DNA of 64,000 nucleotides from Heligmosomoides polygyrus polygyrus (GCA_947396885.1 OX377206.1:7144658-7208657); one strand, 5' to 3'. Positions 43,763-54,948 are shown, counted from the stretch's first letter. Numbers and translations: made by a program. Notes: generated by a model from the sequence alone, not told the origin.

Positions 43763-43895
43763 CGCCGGTGGCCCAATGGCGTAGCGTATTCCCTCCCGAT
43801 TAGCAGAAGGTGCGGGTTCGAGTCCCGCCTGGCGCTAGAGTTTTCATCGCAACAAAACATCGTTATGACAGCTTACAACCTCGATACCAGCCAAA
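43763..43895 (+). repeat. SINE-B copy (right of an inverted pair), best preserved
   Basis: The first 74 bp imitate a tRNA: acceptor-like GCGCCGG pairs with CTGGCGC, and GCGGGTTCGAGTCCCGC is a perfect T arm. The anticodon-arm region (ATTCCCTCCCGATTAGC) does not pair, so I reject a functional tRNA. Tail: TTCATCGCAACAAAACATCG, TTATGACAGC, ACCTCGATACCAGCC. Confidence 0.8.
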
Positions 43896-43899
43896 CAAG

Positions 43900-44745
43900 G
43901 CTTATGGAAATTGAATTGAATCAGAGATCGTTCTGAGAGCCGCTTACTCTAAGAAACAGCGATCGTTCTGAGTTTCTTATTTGTCGAATTCGTCTATATA
44001 ATCTTCTCTGTGAGATCAGAAACCTATGATTCTGCTGACGCTAGGAGTAGACGTTGTCAAATGTGGATGTTCATGTGGGAAAAAATCTCTCAAATCTCAT
44101 TAATAACTCGACCATCACATAAATTTTTCCTGAAGTTTTAGTGAAGGTAATCGAGCTCTATTGAGCTGTTTTTGAGAGACGTTGTAGTGTATTCTTCATA
44201 AAATAATGTGAACTCTCGGCAAGGTCCTGAACTTGAAAAACTGAACTTGAAACATAACTTTATAAATACGGACGTGAACCGAACCAAATGAAGTTCAACT
44301 CATTAGATAAATTGTTGCACGAGGCACGATTTTTTTTTAGAATTATAATAAAAATTATGCAACCTTTCATTTCAAGCTGGACACTTCCCACTTAAACATT
44401 CTTCATGTTAAGTTCTTCACTTTAAAAAAATAAACGTGTTTAAAGTCAAAACAGACCTTTTGACATGGGCAAATAATCTTTCTAGGCACTAAATGATTGA
44501 TGCATTGTTGTTCTTTGAAATAAAATATTTTTCCCGAAAAAAAATAAACTCGTTCAATTAGTAAACTCTAAGTTCGAGCTTCTTGAAAACTGGCCATTCT
44601 CTTATTATTTGTTCTCCCTCCGTGCCAACCAGGTTTGTTATAAAATTATTTATTATTGCGGCCGTCGTTTCGATTAGCTCGTCTTCTTCAAGACCTGAAA
44701 CTACTCGTTTAACTATTTAATACCATTCATTCGGTCAGCCGAACT
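43900..44745. other. No recognised feature
   Basis: AT-rich. GATCGTTCTGAG occurs twice (43925 and 43968). No gene. Confidence 0.4.
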
Positions 44746-44982
44746 AAAGCAGTTTCAAAGAAGGTTTTACCGAATTTTCCTTCAAAAAAAAATTACTGTC
44801 ACCATCTTGGAGAGTCTATAGTTCAGCCTGCATGAAGGTCATTTCGATTTGGAAGAGCTCGCTTTGATTTCAAAAGTCAGGCTAGCTAAGAGGAGTGTTC
44901 AATTTGAAGTGGGAATTGTCCAATTTGATTTTGAATGTGACAAATTCGACGAAAGGAAGTATATATGTATGCCTGGATTCTA

Positions 44983-46015
44983 TTAGTTTGTCAAATAAGC
45001 CCCCGTCGTTTTTTTCAACGATTCATTGCCGATTTCGCCGGCGGTCTCTTGCATAGCGCTATGCAGCTTTCGAAAGAGAATGATTTGCTCTATCAGAACA
45101 TGCATTGCATTTTTTATCCTAAATTTTGTCAATTTTTAGGTCGTTCAAGTGAAAAGTGAAAAAGTGGCTATCTGCGCACTTGTTCCCTCCGCTTAGGTTG
45201 AAATTTTTTGCGCAATTTTTTAGAGCATTTGGAAGGTAATGTCCTGTACTACAAGAATTCGTGTTAGACCTATTTGATCAGTTGTCCTTTATTGATTTTT
45301 AGGTCATCAAATTGGGACGTCCGACCTTTCCGTCCGAATTTTTACCGACAGTTCGGTTCTGTGGTTGGACCTTTTTGCTTTGTCTTATACGTCGTTCGAA
45401 AGAAGATGTCTTGCTCAGTAAGAATTTGCGTCGCGTTTGGCTCATGTTGATTTCTGTCGAATATCAACAACTGAACGAGGAAAAAGGGTTGTTGGTGAAG
45501 ATGATTTTTCTCTTTTTGGAATTTTGTTGACATTCGACAGAAATCAGCATGAGCCAATAAACGCGACACAAATTCTTATAGAGCAAGACATTCTCTTCCA
45601 AACGACATATAACTCCATTCAAAAAAGTCCAACCACAGAACCGAACTGTCGGTAAAAATTCGGACGGAAAGGTCGGACGTCCCAATTTGACCTAAAAATC
45701 AATAAAGACAAATGAGCAAACAGGACCAACACTGTTCTTGTAGTACAGACCATTGTCATCCAAGTGCTATAAAAAACTGCACAAAAAATTCCAAACCTAA
45801 GTGGAAAGAAGCACTGCGCAGATGGCCACTTTTCACTTTTTCACTTTAACGAACTAATAATTGACAAAATTCAGGATGAAAAAAGAAATGCAATGCATAT
45901 TCTGATAGAGCAAATCATTCTCTCCGGAAATTGTATAGCGCTATGCAAGAACCCGCCGGCGAAATCCGCAATGAATCGACGAAAAAAAAGCGCTGGGACT
46001 TATGGGACAGCTTAA
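44983..46015. mobile_element. Mariner-type foldback element, 1033 bp
   Basis: TA at 44981-44982 and 46016-46017. Ends TTAGTTTGTCAAATAAGCCC and GGGACTTATGGGACAGCTTAA; the second copy's better ends read TTAGGTTGTCCCATAAGTCC. Two arms of roughly 480 bp are reverse complements (for example GACGTCCGACCTTTCCGTCC at 45318 and GGACGGAAAGGTCGGACGTC at 45662), meeting near 45500. TA target and TTAGG ends indicate mariner mobilisation. No transposase; paired frames on both strands are artefacts. Confidence 0.9.
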
Positions 46016-46442
46016 TATTATACTTTCCAATATGTGCCCAATTTCAAGGACCTATAATTTCGGCACGCACTACACCTCTATTGCAAATTATTTAGTAGAG
46101 GCTCTCTTCATTTACGTAGAGGTCGAGGAGCGAATAAATCGCTTTGGCGACGTCATTCTACTTTGCACCTGTGAGCCGATAAAAAACGCCAACTAACTGC
46201 TTTATCTGCATCGAATGCACGTGCATTGCGCACATGCAGCTCAAAGCATTCTCGGAATCGCTTCTGAAATAGCTTTCCGCGCATTCTGAATTATCAGCAT
46301 TGATGTCCTTGTGCACGTTCGCTCCAAATTGCAAACATAACTATAGCCCCATCAATCAGCGCCGCTTTCCCATGCCATTCCAAATGAAAAGCTAAACTTT
46401 GCAGGCCACAAACATCGTCTACAATATGAATCGTAAAGGATG

Positions 46443-46571
46443 GGTCATTTAGTGTGCGCTCGGCGCACGACGCGATCATTTGTAGTGACCAAATTGATCG
46501 AGCGGCGCGGTTGATCAATTTAGTCACTACACATGGCATCGCGTCGCGCGTCGCGCGCACACTAAACGACC
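46443..46571. mobile_element. Palindromic MITE, GTGTGCGC family
   Basis: Ends GGTCATTTAGTGTGCGC and GCGCACACTAAACGACC; inner ACGCGATCATTTGTAGTGAC / GTCACTACACATGGCATCGC and AATTGATCGAGCG / TTGATCAATT. Related to 59985-60117. Confidence 0.75.
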
Positions 46572-46660
46572 ACCTAAGATCAGAAAAAAGCCCGGAAAGT
46601 TACCGTAGTCGCATTTTTCTGCCTCTTTACTATAACTTCTTTGATGTGGCACTTACGGAA

Positions 46661-48070
46661 CAGGGATAAGCGGATTAACCGTTATCCGTTATCCGTTATC
46701 CGGTTTCCGGGGTTTTTAGCCTATCCGTTTTGTTGTTCGTTATCCGGCGATTTTAGGCCGGATAACGAACAACAACTTAGCTGAATCTTAGCCTTGGACG
46801 TGGTGATGGGTGGACTATGTACAGGATCCTTCACGATCGTAAGAGTGGTCAGAAACAATAGAAGTATTCAAATCTAGAAGGGTTAATTGAAGTTTCATCA
46901 CTTGGGAACTGGCTACATAGTTTTAAAGATATCTAACTTCCGGCCTTCCAGAAGGCCCGCTAAGCCTGTACCATACTTATATGAGCATTGTTCATTCATC
47001 TCAAGTCATGTGCTGACCAAGAAGGCATACAAAAGCTACTATCAATTGCCAAAAGTGGAGAGGAAGAATTTTTTTTACCGCCGATCTTTCTATCGTATCA
47101 TTTGTGGTTACACGATTGCAGTATGTTTGATTGCAGGCGGTAATGGTACCTTTTAGACATATGTTGTCGTGAAGTATCAAAAAATACTGCAAGACAGCAA
47201 AGAATACTAGCAAAATGAAATAGGATTAATTCAAATGAATAGAGTAAGCAAACTCTCCAATAAAAATTTCAGGGGAGCAATAAACTACTAAACAAACCTA
47301 TCATCGTGGGTGCTGAAGACATGTAGATTTGTTTTAATTTGTGAGTTTTTTTTTGTGAAACTTATCTGCAACATAGGGAACACCTCCGTTTTGGGGCTGG
47401 GTCGGATATTCTTCCTCAGATTCAGAATGCATGGATGTCATAACTCTTTGAGTGTGTGTTTACCGTGAACAATTGCTTGCAGTTCGTACCCAAAAGTTAG
47501 AATTCCATCCATCCCTGATAATTCCACGTTGAAGTTCCTTGGATCTTGGGATGCTATCGAGCAGCAACAACAATAACGGTTCATAGCATGTGTAGGACAA
47601 GATCGTTATGTGAAGTTTATTTGGCTGGATGTCTCCTGCCTTCTTCTTTCCAGAGACATCGGAAGAATTGCTCTTCCAAGGACTATTCTATTTTTCAACT
47701 GCTCTAATTGAGAAAAAAGAGTTAAGAGCAGAGTAAGGCTGATAAATAAGACAATCCAACCGACCCCTTGAAAACAGGTGAAAGCCGGGAATGTTGCCGT
47801 GCGTTTTTTTTCCAACGGATGGGCAGAAAACACCATAGAGCGTCGTTAATGTGGCGACTGAAAAATGATTAAAAACACTACCAAAATGTCTAGAAATGAC
47901 TTATAAATTAACAGTGCTTTAAGTCCTGATCTGTTGTTGAAACTAGTGCAATTTAAAACGAGTTTTAATTTTTATTGTTTGTTCGTTATCCGTTTTTCCG
48001 TTATCCGACCATTTTCGGGCAAAATTATCCGTTATCCGGTTTTCAAGAAAGCATTATCCGCTCATCCCTG
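46661..48070. mobile_element. Non-autonomous hAT element, 1410 bp
   Basis: Perfect 8-bp target duplication TTACGGAA at 46653-46660 and 48071-48078. Terminal inverted repeats CAGGGATAAGCGGATTA and its counterpart from TTATCCGCTCATCCCTG. Subterminal regions contain many copies of GTTATCCG in both orientations (46680-46770 and 47978-48060), the usual layout of hAT transposase-binding repeats. The interior has no frame resembling a hAT transposase (no dimerisation-domain motif), so it would need an enzyme in trans. Confidence 0.9.
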
Positions 48071-48089
48071 TTACGGAAGGTGTATCCAC

Positions 48090-48840
48090 CATTTCAATAT
48101 CACGAGCGGGTTCCACCAACGACCACCAAAAAAAATCGGATACTCAATTTCTGAGATCTATTGTTTCTTCGAGGTACCTGATGGCAACAATTATTGGCCG
48201 ACGTCGTCGCTAATTGAGTTGTAAAGGTGTTGGCAGATTACTATACTGGTGACTTATAAACAGGTCCATTTTCCGGATAAAGATCGAATTTGATCTATCC
48301 TACAGTAGGATGCGCCATGTATTTCACTTTGTATGGCATCGTGTATGCACTGAAATGACGTATATGACTTATAAAGTTATTATATTAACGTATTGAAATT
48401 GTTATATTTATGTACAAATTTTCTTTGAATAATTAGACAGGCCTGCTGTTAGCTAACCGCTCCTTGCGATTTAAAAGCTTGTCAACGATGTTACCGTGGA
48501 AATTCTCAAATGGACCTATATAGGATTATAAGGCGTTGTCTGGGCTGCACGATTCGGGTTCCCAAATTTTCTGTGTTCTTTGGGTGTAGCCCAAGAATGG
48601 CAAAAAACTGTAGCGCTTCAGTGCAGTCTGAAAACGGAAGAACTGACGCCGGGATTACAGCCAGCGCCTTCCTCTAATGCACTACCACGCATACAAAGGA
48701 TAATCAGAAAAAATCGCCTCGAAAACTTATAAGAAAACAATCAGAGCAGCGACAATACTATTTGATTACTAAACTATCGCAAGCCTTAGTTTCTGCACGA
48801 AGACTCTCTGTAGTTTGGAACGTTTCCCACAGTTTCAAAA
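48090..48840. other. Mostly unrecognised; SINE-A traces
   Basis: A short SINE-A 3' trace at about 48300-48345 (AGGATGCGCCATGTATTTCA) and a degenerate antisense head at about 48640-48695 (AGCGCCTTCCTCTAATGCAC). No gene. Confidence 0.4.
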
Positions 48841-48843
48841 ATA

Positions 48844-49837
48844 TTAGGTTGTTTCATAAGTCCTTGCAGTTTTTTTTTTCAACGGCTCAGATTTCGCCGA
48901 CGGTCTCTTGCATAGCGCCGCATAGCATTCGAAAGAAAGTGATTTGCACTATCAGAACATGTATTGCATTTCTTTTTTCATCATGAATTTTTTTAATTTT
49001 TATGTCGTAAAGTGAAAAGTGAAAAAGTGAAAAAGTAGCCATTTGCGCACTTGTTCTCTCCACTTAGGTTTGTAATTTTTTCCGCAGTTTTTTATAGCGT
49101 TTGGAAGACAATGTTCTGTACTACAAGAATATGTGTTAGTGCTATTTGCTCATTTGTCCTTTATTGATTTTTAGGCCATCAATTTGGGAATTCCGACTTT
49201 TCCGTCCGAATTTTTAGCAAAACTCCGGTTCTGTGGTTGAACTTTTTTGCTTGTTGTTATACGTCGTTTGGAAGAGGATGTCTTGCTCAGTAAGAATTTG
49301 TGTCGCGTTTATTGACTCACGCTGATTTCTGTCGAATATCAACAAGTGAAGAAGGAGAAGGAGTTGTTGGTGAAGACGATTTTTCTCTTTTTGGCATTTT
49401 GTTGGCATTCAATAGAAATCAATAAACGCGACACATATTCTTATAGAGCAAGACATTCTCTTTCGAATGACATATAACACCAACCTAAAAAGTCCAACGA
49501 CAGAGCAGGAGCTGTCGGCAAAAATAACCATCCTCCTTCGGACGTCCCAACTTGATGACCTAAAAATCAATAAAGGACAAATGAGCAAATAGCGCTAACC
49601 CACATTCTTGTAGTACGGAACATTGTCTTCCAAATGCTATAAAAAACTGCTCAAAACAATACAAACCTAAGCGGAGAGAACAAGTGCGCAAATGGCTACT
49701 TTTTCACTTTTTCACTTTTCACTTCAACGACCTAAAAATTGGTAAAATTCATGATGAAAAAAGAAATGCAATACATGATCTGATAGAGTAAATCGTTATC
49801 TTTCGAAAGCTAATGCAGGACTTATGGGACAACCTAA
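48844..49837. mobile_element. Mariner-type foldback element, second copy, 994 bp
   Basis: TA at 48842-48843 and 49838-49839. Ends TTAGGTTGTTTCATAAGTCC and GGACTTATGGGACAACCTAA. Same family as 44983-46015, with the same order of arm blocks (CGGTCTCTTGCATAGCGC, TCCTTTATTGATTTTTAGG, GAAGAGGATGTCTTGCTCAG). Confidence 0.9.
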
Positions 49838-50354
49838 TATCTACGCATATGGAAGAGCACTAAGTATCAGTTCACTTAGTTTGAAATATATATTTATTTA
49901 CAAACATAAATATTCCGATTCTATTTATAAATTCATAAAATTCAAAGTTGAAGAATGGTGTTATTTTCGAGAACATTCTGAGTTGATGGCATCAGGCAGA
50001 AACTGGTTCGAAGACTAGGCTTATACTTGATGATGTAATATGTCCATACGGCAAGGTGAGAGATTGCTCCCTCCAGAACAGCGGCAATCTTCGAACTAGA
50101 GTGCGTAGCTTGCACCGCAATTTACATCGAGAAAATCCGCTTCCATCTGGCCTCCCACATTTCTCCATCTTAAGGCATTACCAATGGTCAGGGATCTACG
50201 TAAATAATTCTCTAGCGAATTTTTTGGTTACCGAAGAGTCGCCACTGCCATTTTTATTGTCTTTACTACCTCTCTTCTCTTTATTTCTCCTGCACATGTC
50301 TTGTTTTTCCTACCTTTTTTCTCGAATTTTGAGCATGTCTTCTTTACGTGTGGG

Positions 50355-50510
50355 ACGCATGTAGCGCAGTCGGAGGAGATGCCGGCTGTCGCGTGCACTC
50401 GATACCAGGTTTCTGGTTCCGACTTACCACCCAGGCTAACCAAGCTTTCCATCCATACGGGGTCGATGCATTGGTACCAGACTAATCTGGGAAGGATAAC
50501 GCGCTGACTG
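50355..50510 (+). repeat. SINE-A, 5' half
   Basis: Head CATGTAGCGCAGTCGGAGGA, CCAGGTTTCTGGTTCCGACT, TTGGTACCAGACTAATCTGG, then unrelated sequence, and a short middle block near 50555 (CACCGCAAGTCATTGTATGG). Confidence 0.7.
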
Positions 50511-50587
50511 CTCTACACGCGTCCCACACGTCAAGAAGAACGTGTTCACCTTCTGGACACCGCAAGTCATTGTATGGCCAAATATAT

Positions 50588-50660
50588 AAAAGGATAAAGG
50601 ACTGCGTAGCCCTATCCCACATGGAATGCGCCACGCATTCTATTGTACTTCGGAATATCT
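50588..50660 (-). repeat. SINE-A, 3' fragment, antisense
   Basis: AGGATAAAGGACTGCGTAGC, ATGGAATGCGCCACGCATTC. It interrupts the sense SINE-A fragment to its left. Confidence 0.65.
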
Positions 50661-50910
50661 TAACTGCTGTTTTTTTAGACAATTTCATCATAAAAAACGA
50701 TCGAATTTTAATTTGGTTAGAACGCATCATCGCCAACATTCAAGCCTTAAAACTCCATAACACAAAAGTCATGCTCCTCTTCGGCTGTTATAAAGAGTGA
50801 CTTCAACTTCCCAGATTCTAGAAAAAGATCTTTTACATTTTCATCCTTTAAAACTACATCTCATTCTATTTTTAGCGGTGCTAAAATCGTCTGTCCATTC
50901 GAAGATCAGT

Positions 50911-51203
50911 AAAGGATAAAGAATAAAGAACGGCTTTCGTCAATTCTTTTTGGGATGCGCCACGCATTCTACTCCTAGGGGATGCCGGTGAGGTTACTTG
51001 AATGCCTATTTGCCCATGAAATAATTTGCGGTGTTTAGCCGATAACATGTCGGCGCTTTATCCTGCACGGACAAGTCTAGTACCAATTCACCGACCCGGA
51101 CGGATAGAACACTTGGTTGGCCTGCGAGGGGAATCCGAACCAGGAGCCTGGAATTGGGTGCACGCGACAATCGGCGCCTTCTCCGACTGCTCTAGCACGC
51201 GCC
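50911..51203 (-). repeat. SINE-A, antisense, full-length
   Basis: AAAGGATAAAGAATAAAGAA tail, GGGATGCGCCACGCATTCTA, TAGTACCAATTCACCGACCC, head CTCCGACTGCTCTAGCACGC. Confidence 0.75.
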
Positions 51204-51296
51204 ACTGAATTAATAGCCTCTAAAAATATGCACAATACTAGTAACCGTACTTCTTTTTCGTTTCTATTGGATTTTCAGAACTACCAAGGGTAAGGC

Positions 51297-51581
51297 TGAA
51301 GGATAAAGCTCGGCGTCAGCCAATCGCTTTGCGGGATGCGCCACGTATTATGCTCTTACGGGCTATCATGGAGACAGTTGGAATGCTCGGTTGATCTATA
51401 CAGTGACTTGCAGTGGGCAGTCAACGGAGAAGTCAGTATTTTTCTTCCCAGACAAGTCTGGTACCAATCCACCGACCAGGAGGGATGGAACGCTTGATTG
51501 GCCTGGGCGGGAAATCCGAACCAGGAGCCCGGAATTGGGTGCACGCGACAGCTGACACCTCCTCCGACTGCGCTACAAGGG
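51297..51581 (-). repeat. SINE-A, antisense, full-length
   Basis: TGAAGGATAAAGCTCGGCGT, GCGGGATGCGCCACGTATTA, GACAAGTCTGGTACCAATCC, head CCTCCTCCGACTGCGCTACA. Followed directly by a sense 3' fragment at 51584-51697. Confidence 0.8.
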
Positions 51582-51583
51582 CC

Positions 51584-51697
51584 TATGTATGACCAAATAC
51601 GGCAAATTCAAACTGCCTCAACGACGTCTAGAAGTACAATGCGTGGCGTATCCCAAAAAAGGTTGAGAAACGCTGTTCTTTATCCTTATCCTTCATT
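51584..51697 (+). repeat. SINE-A, 3' third, sense
   Basis: ATGTATGACCAAATACGGCA, GTACAATGCGTGGCGTATCC, TTCTTTATCCTTATCCTTCA. With the preceding antisense copy it makes an inverted pair. Confidence 0.7.
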
Positions 51698-52164
51698 GGC
51701 TTAGGGCAATGCTGTCTGGCTAAATAAATGATGGAAGACATTTGGACATCACCTATTAAAGCATAAGGTCAGAAGAGAAATTGGAAACACGCTTGTTCCG
51801 CTGGCAGAATCGAAATTTAAGATGTTGCGGAGACCGAAATGTTTTTCACCTAAATTGGGGTCACTGTAAAATATAAACCTACTCGCAGAAAGTTTTGGAG
51901 CACTTTATTCATTTCGAATATCAATATCAAGCATTTGTACTAAAGTGTTTTCTAAAAATCAGTTGTATTCTAATTTAACGAATTCGAAGTCGTTCAAAGA
52001 ATGCAATTTTTGATTATTCAGTTTTGAGCACCTTCGAGATGTTTAAATTCTGAAATTCTCGAATTCCAATGAAAAAAATTCGATTACTTAATCGAATACC
52101 TAGTCGAATAGGCTTGTAAGGCATACTATAAAATACACTGGTTAGCAGATTTGTGGGTGTGTAA

Positions 52165-52299
52165 GCCCTAGTTTATACTTGTGCAGCTGTGCGGCGCAGC
52201 ACGATGGTCGGGATAGATATCGACTGGGCGGCGGGAAAAATCGATATCTATGGCAATCGTGGTGCCGCGTAGCGTGGCGGTGCAAGTATGAACTAGGGT
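52165..52299. mobile_element. PIF/Harbinger-like palindromic MITE
   Basis: TAA at 52162-52164 and 52300-52302. Ends GCCCTAGTTTATACTTGTGC and GCAAGTATGAACTAGGGT. Centre holds GATATCGACTGGGCGGCGGG and AAATCGATATC. Confidence 0.85.
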
Positions 52300-52302
52300 T
52301 AA

Positions 52303-52585
52303 AGTGTGGTCGGATGAGGCGCCGGAACTGCTGTGTGCACACCGAATTAGGTTCTTCGTTCAGGTTTGCCGCTCAGCCGAACTAAACCTCCCATCCCTGA
52401 AGGGTCGCTGAATCGGTTTCAGCCTTGTGAGGAACGCATTAGACACTAACTTGTTCTTCGAGTGGCCATTGCAAGTCATTGCATGTATAGAGGAAATACG
52501 CATTGAAATTGCCTCCACGAAACCCGCGGAAGTAAAATACGTGGCGCATTTTAAAAAAGGAAAAAGGAGCTTTTATCCTTCATCA
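52303..52585 (+). repeat. SINE-A copy
   Basis: GGTCGGATGAGGCGCCGGAA, AGGTTCTTCGTTCAGGTTTG, GAAGTAAAATACGTGGCGCA, TTTTATCCTTCATC tail. The A-box end is shortened at the junction with the MITE. Confidence 0.7.
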
Positions 52586-52587
52586 GG

Positions 52588-53520
52588 CGTTAAGCGACCT
52601 ATCAGACCGTCTAGTTGGGGGCTTCGCTCTCTCCCCTCGAACTCCCTCCGAAAACAAAACTCCTTGTACACGATAGTTTGTTGCCCTTTCGGCACCCCCT
52701 TTTTTTAGAGAAGAAAAACTGGTCTCGCATATTACATAGGATAGGGCAAGGTAAGATCTTCAAAACGATTGACGTAAAGCTTGTTTACTATCCTCCGCAA
52801 TCGTGCGATTCTCACTCTGAAGGGTCTAGTCTGCAGAAAGATGTGAAGTCGATCGATCATTCGGTTAATCGATGTCTCGTTTTCTTGTCTTTAAATACTG
52901 CCCGAGTGCGTTTTTAATGGAGTAATTCCTGCGAGCGAAAGCAATTCTTTCGAGAAACCTGACGTGTCCAATGGTTGGGTGAAAACCGATAACTGAGTTT
53001 AAAAATCGATATCATCGATCGATTTTGGTCTTCCCATCGGCCATCATAATCGCGTGACACCCATCCCGATTGGTCAACTCGGACTGCTTACCGATGACCT
53101 CGATCGAAAAATTGGCGCAAAGCGGCTGGGAGGCGGTCTAGCCCTACTAAATATGTTGTGTTGTACTATATTTTAAAAAATACACAGGACGGATGCGGTC
53201 TAGACTTGTGACGAACTGAGATAGGCTGCTTCTGTTGTAACGGAGCATTCATGTGCCTCCTTGCGATGATGGGTAACCGCAGAATGCAAGATGACCCCCT
53301 CCGAGCCGCTTTGCGCCAAAAATCGATGGTATCAATCGATATTGGTCCGATCTTCCCATTTTCCTCTGATTTTGGTTCATTTCTATGGAGAAGGATAACC
53401 TTGACATTTTTGACATTTACATTCGGGTCACCCTTACACGTTTGACATGTATCGCTGGTTCTCACTGGTTTGTGACACACAAACACACACACACGCGCGG
53501 AAGGACTAACGCTTTTATGT
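52588..53520 (+). mobile_element. Repeat E, second copy, with mariner in its 3' end
   Basis: Matches 25104-26312 at both ends: CGTCTAGTTGGGGGCTTCGC, AGAAGAAAAACTGG, ACATAGGATAGGGCAAGG on the left; TATCAATCGATATTGGTC, TGTGACACACAAACACAC and TAACGCTTTTATGTATA on the right. Mariner copy 4 is inserted at the terminal TA. Confidence 0.5.
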
Positions 53521-53523
53521 ATA

Positions 53524-54434
53524 TTAGGGGGGGGGCCAAAAGTAATGAGACACCCCACGCCGTGTCCATATATCTCGTGGCTGGAGTCTGGTTTCGTGCT
53601 TGTTGTATTTGTATGTTTGTATGCTACTTACTGAAGCCCATCTGAAAAGTTACCACTTCCGCTCTTTCCAGAGGCATGCCAAAAACCCCAGCCTGTCTCA
53701 TGCCGAAACCCCAGTCTGACGAGTCGACCTGTGTCGCTCAAATCTCCCTCAATTCCCAACCCCGAGCAGCCTGGGCTCAATATTCACGCAAGATGAGAAG
53801 TACGTCTTCTACCTTAACCCTGCCAAGCAGCGAGTCTGGGTGAGGCCTGGTGAATTGTTACCGACCTTCGTTCGGCGAGATGTTCACGACGAGAAGCATC
53901 TTTGGAGCTTTTGGGTCTGCGCCCATGGATCGGTTTACCGCAGGCTGTTTCCCAAGAGCACCGCGATGAACTCCAAGGCCATGGTGAACGAAATAGAGGA
54001 GATGGGCCGGCGACTCGCTCTTATTCATTCGCAGCGTTTCAAGAAGGTTCTCCTCTTCGACAACGCCGCACCCCATCGGGAACAAGTAAGCACGGATAAG
54101 CTTGGCCAGCTGGGCTACGTTCACATGCCTCACCCACCGTATTCGCTGGACATCTCTCCATGCAACTACCACTACTACTTGAGCCTACAGGACTTCCTAG
54201 TCGGAAGGGACACAAAAACCCAAGCAGTCCTTAACAACCATATCGAGCAGTTGATCAACACCAGGCTCGAGCAGTTCTGGAAGGATGGGATCAGGAAGTT
54301 GGCTGAGCAATGGCAGCAAGGTCCTTGCCCTTAATGGCAAATACACTCCTCAGCATCGTTGAGTTGTAATTGAGTTATAAGGAGATAAAGATTTTTTTTC
54401 ATTTTGTCTCATTACTTTTGGCCCCCCCCCCTAA
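53524..54434 (+). mobile_element. Mariner copy 4 (911 bp), longest open transposase frame
   Basis: Ends TTA, G9, CCAAAAGTAATGAGACA and GTCTCATTACTTTTGG, C10, TAA; TA at 53522-53523 and 54435-54436. The frame is open from the first catalytic motif (TQDEKYVFYLNP, about 53786) through PTFVRRDVHDEKHL, second-aspartate KVLLFDNAAPHR, HPPYSLDISPCNYHYY and the C-terminal WQQGPCP, stopping at 54334. The third catalytic residue is N, 34 residues after the second D. The ORF start at 53840 is a GTG and has no meaning in a eukaryote. The DNA-binding N-terminal half is missing, as in the other copies, so no functional enzyme is expected, but the catalytic-domain frame has stayed open. Confidence 0.9.
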
Positions 54435-54902
54435 TACAGGATGCTCTAATTGCATTCTGTGAATTTTGAGTTATATCGCGTGAAGTCAGAGGGTGTAAAG
54501 AAGACACAAGTAACACAATCGTGATGAAATGGGATTGTGTTCTTCATCGCATTGTGTACAATTTTGTTTAAAACTGCGCGTGCTCGCCAGCTAAGACCGG
54601 ATGAGCCGGTTGACGGAGCTTTCCGAATAGAATTACGTATGAGCTCTACTACGTCATGTCTCGTGTTAAGTGCGGAAAAAAGCTGAGTTGTTGTCGAAAC
54701 AGGGAGCGGTAGACAACATGAGCGGTTTTTGAAGACCTCGACACCCTTGCAAGACGATAAGTCCACCCCAAGAGTTTCCTAGATGTAGCCCAAGAACGCA
54801 CTGGAAAGGATAGGTAGGGTCACTATCAGATTTCTCGTGGAAGAAAGCCTTTATGCAGGAGTTCTTGGCTATTCTTTGCCGTGCAACTAAGGCAACTGGA
54901 CA

Positions 54903-54905
54903 TTT

Positions 54906-54948
<43 letters not shown>

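Noticed and set aside
43763..43840. Possible tRNA gene
   Set aside because: Acceptor and T arms pair, but D and anticodon arms do not, and the sequence is repeated with a common tail, so it is a tRNA-derived SINE.
45312..45685. Near-identical frames on both strands (GRPTFPSEFLPTVRFCGWTF)
   Set aside because: Same sequence read from each arm of the 1033-bp foldback; not a protein.
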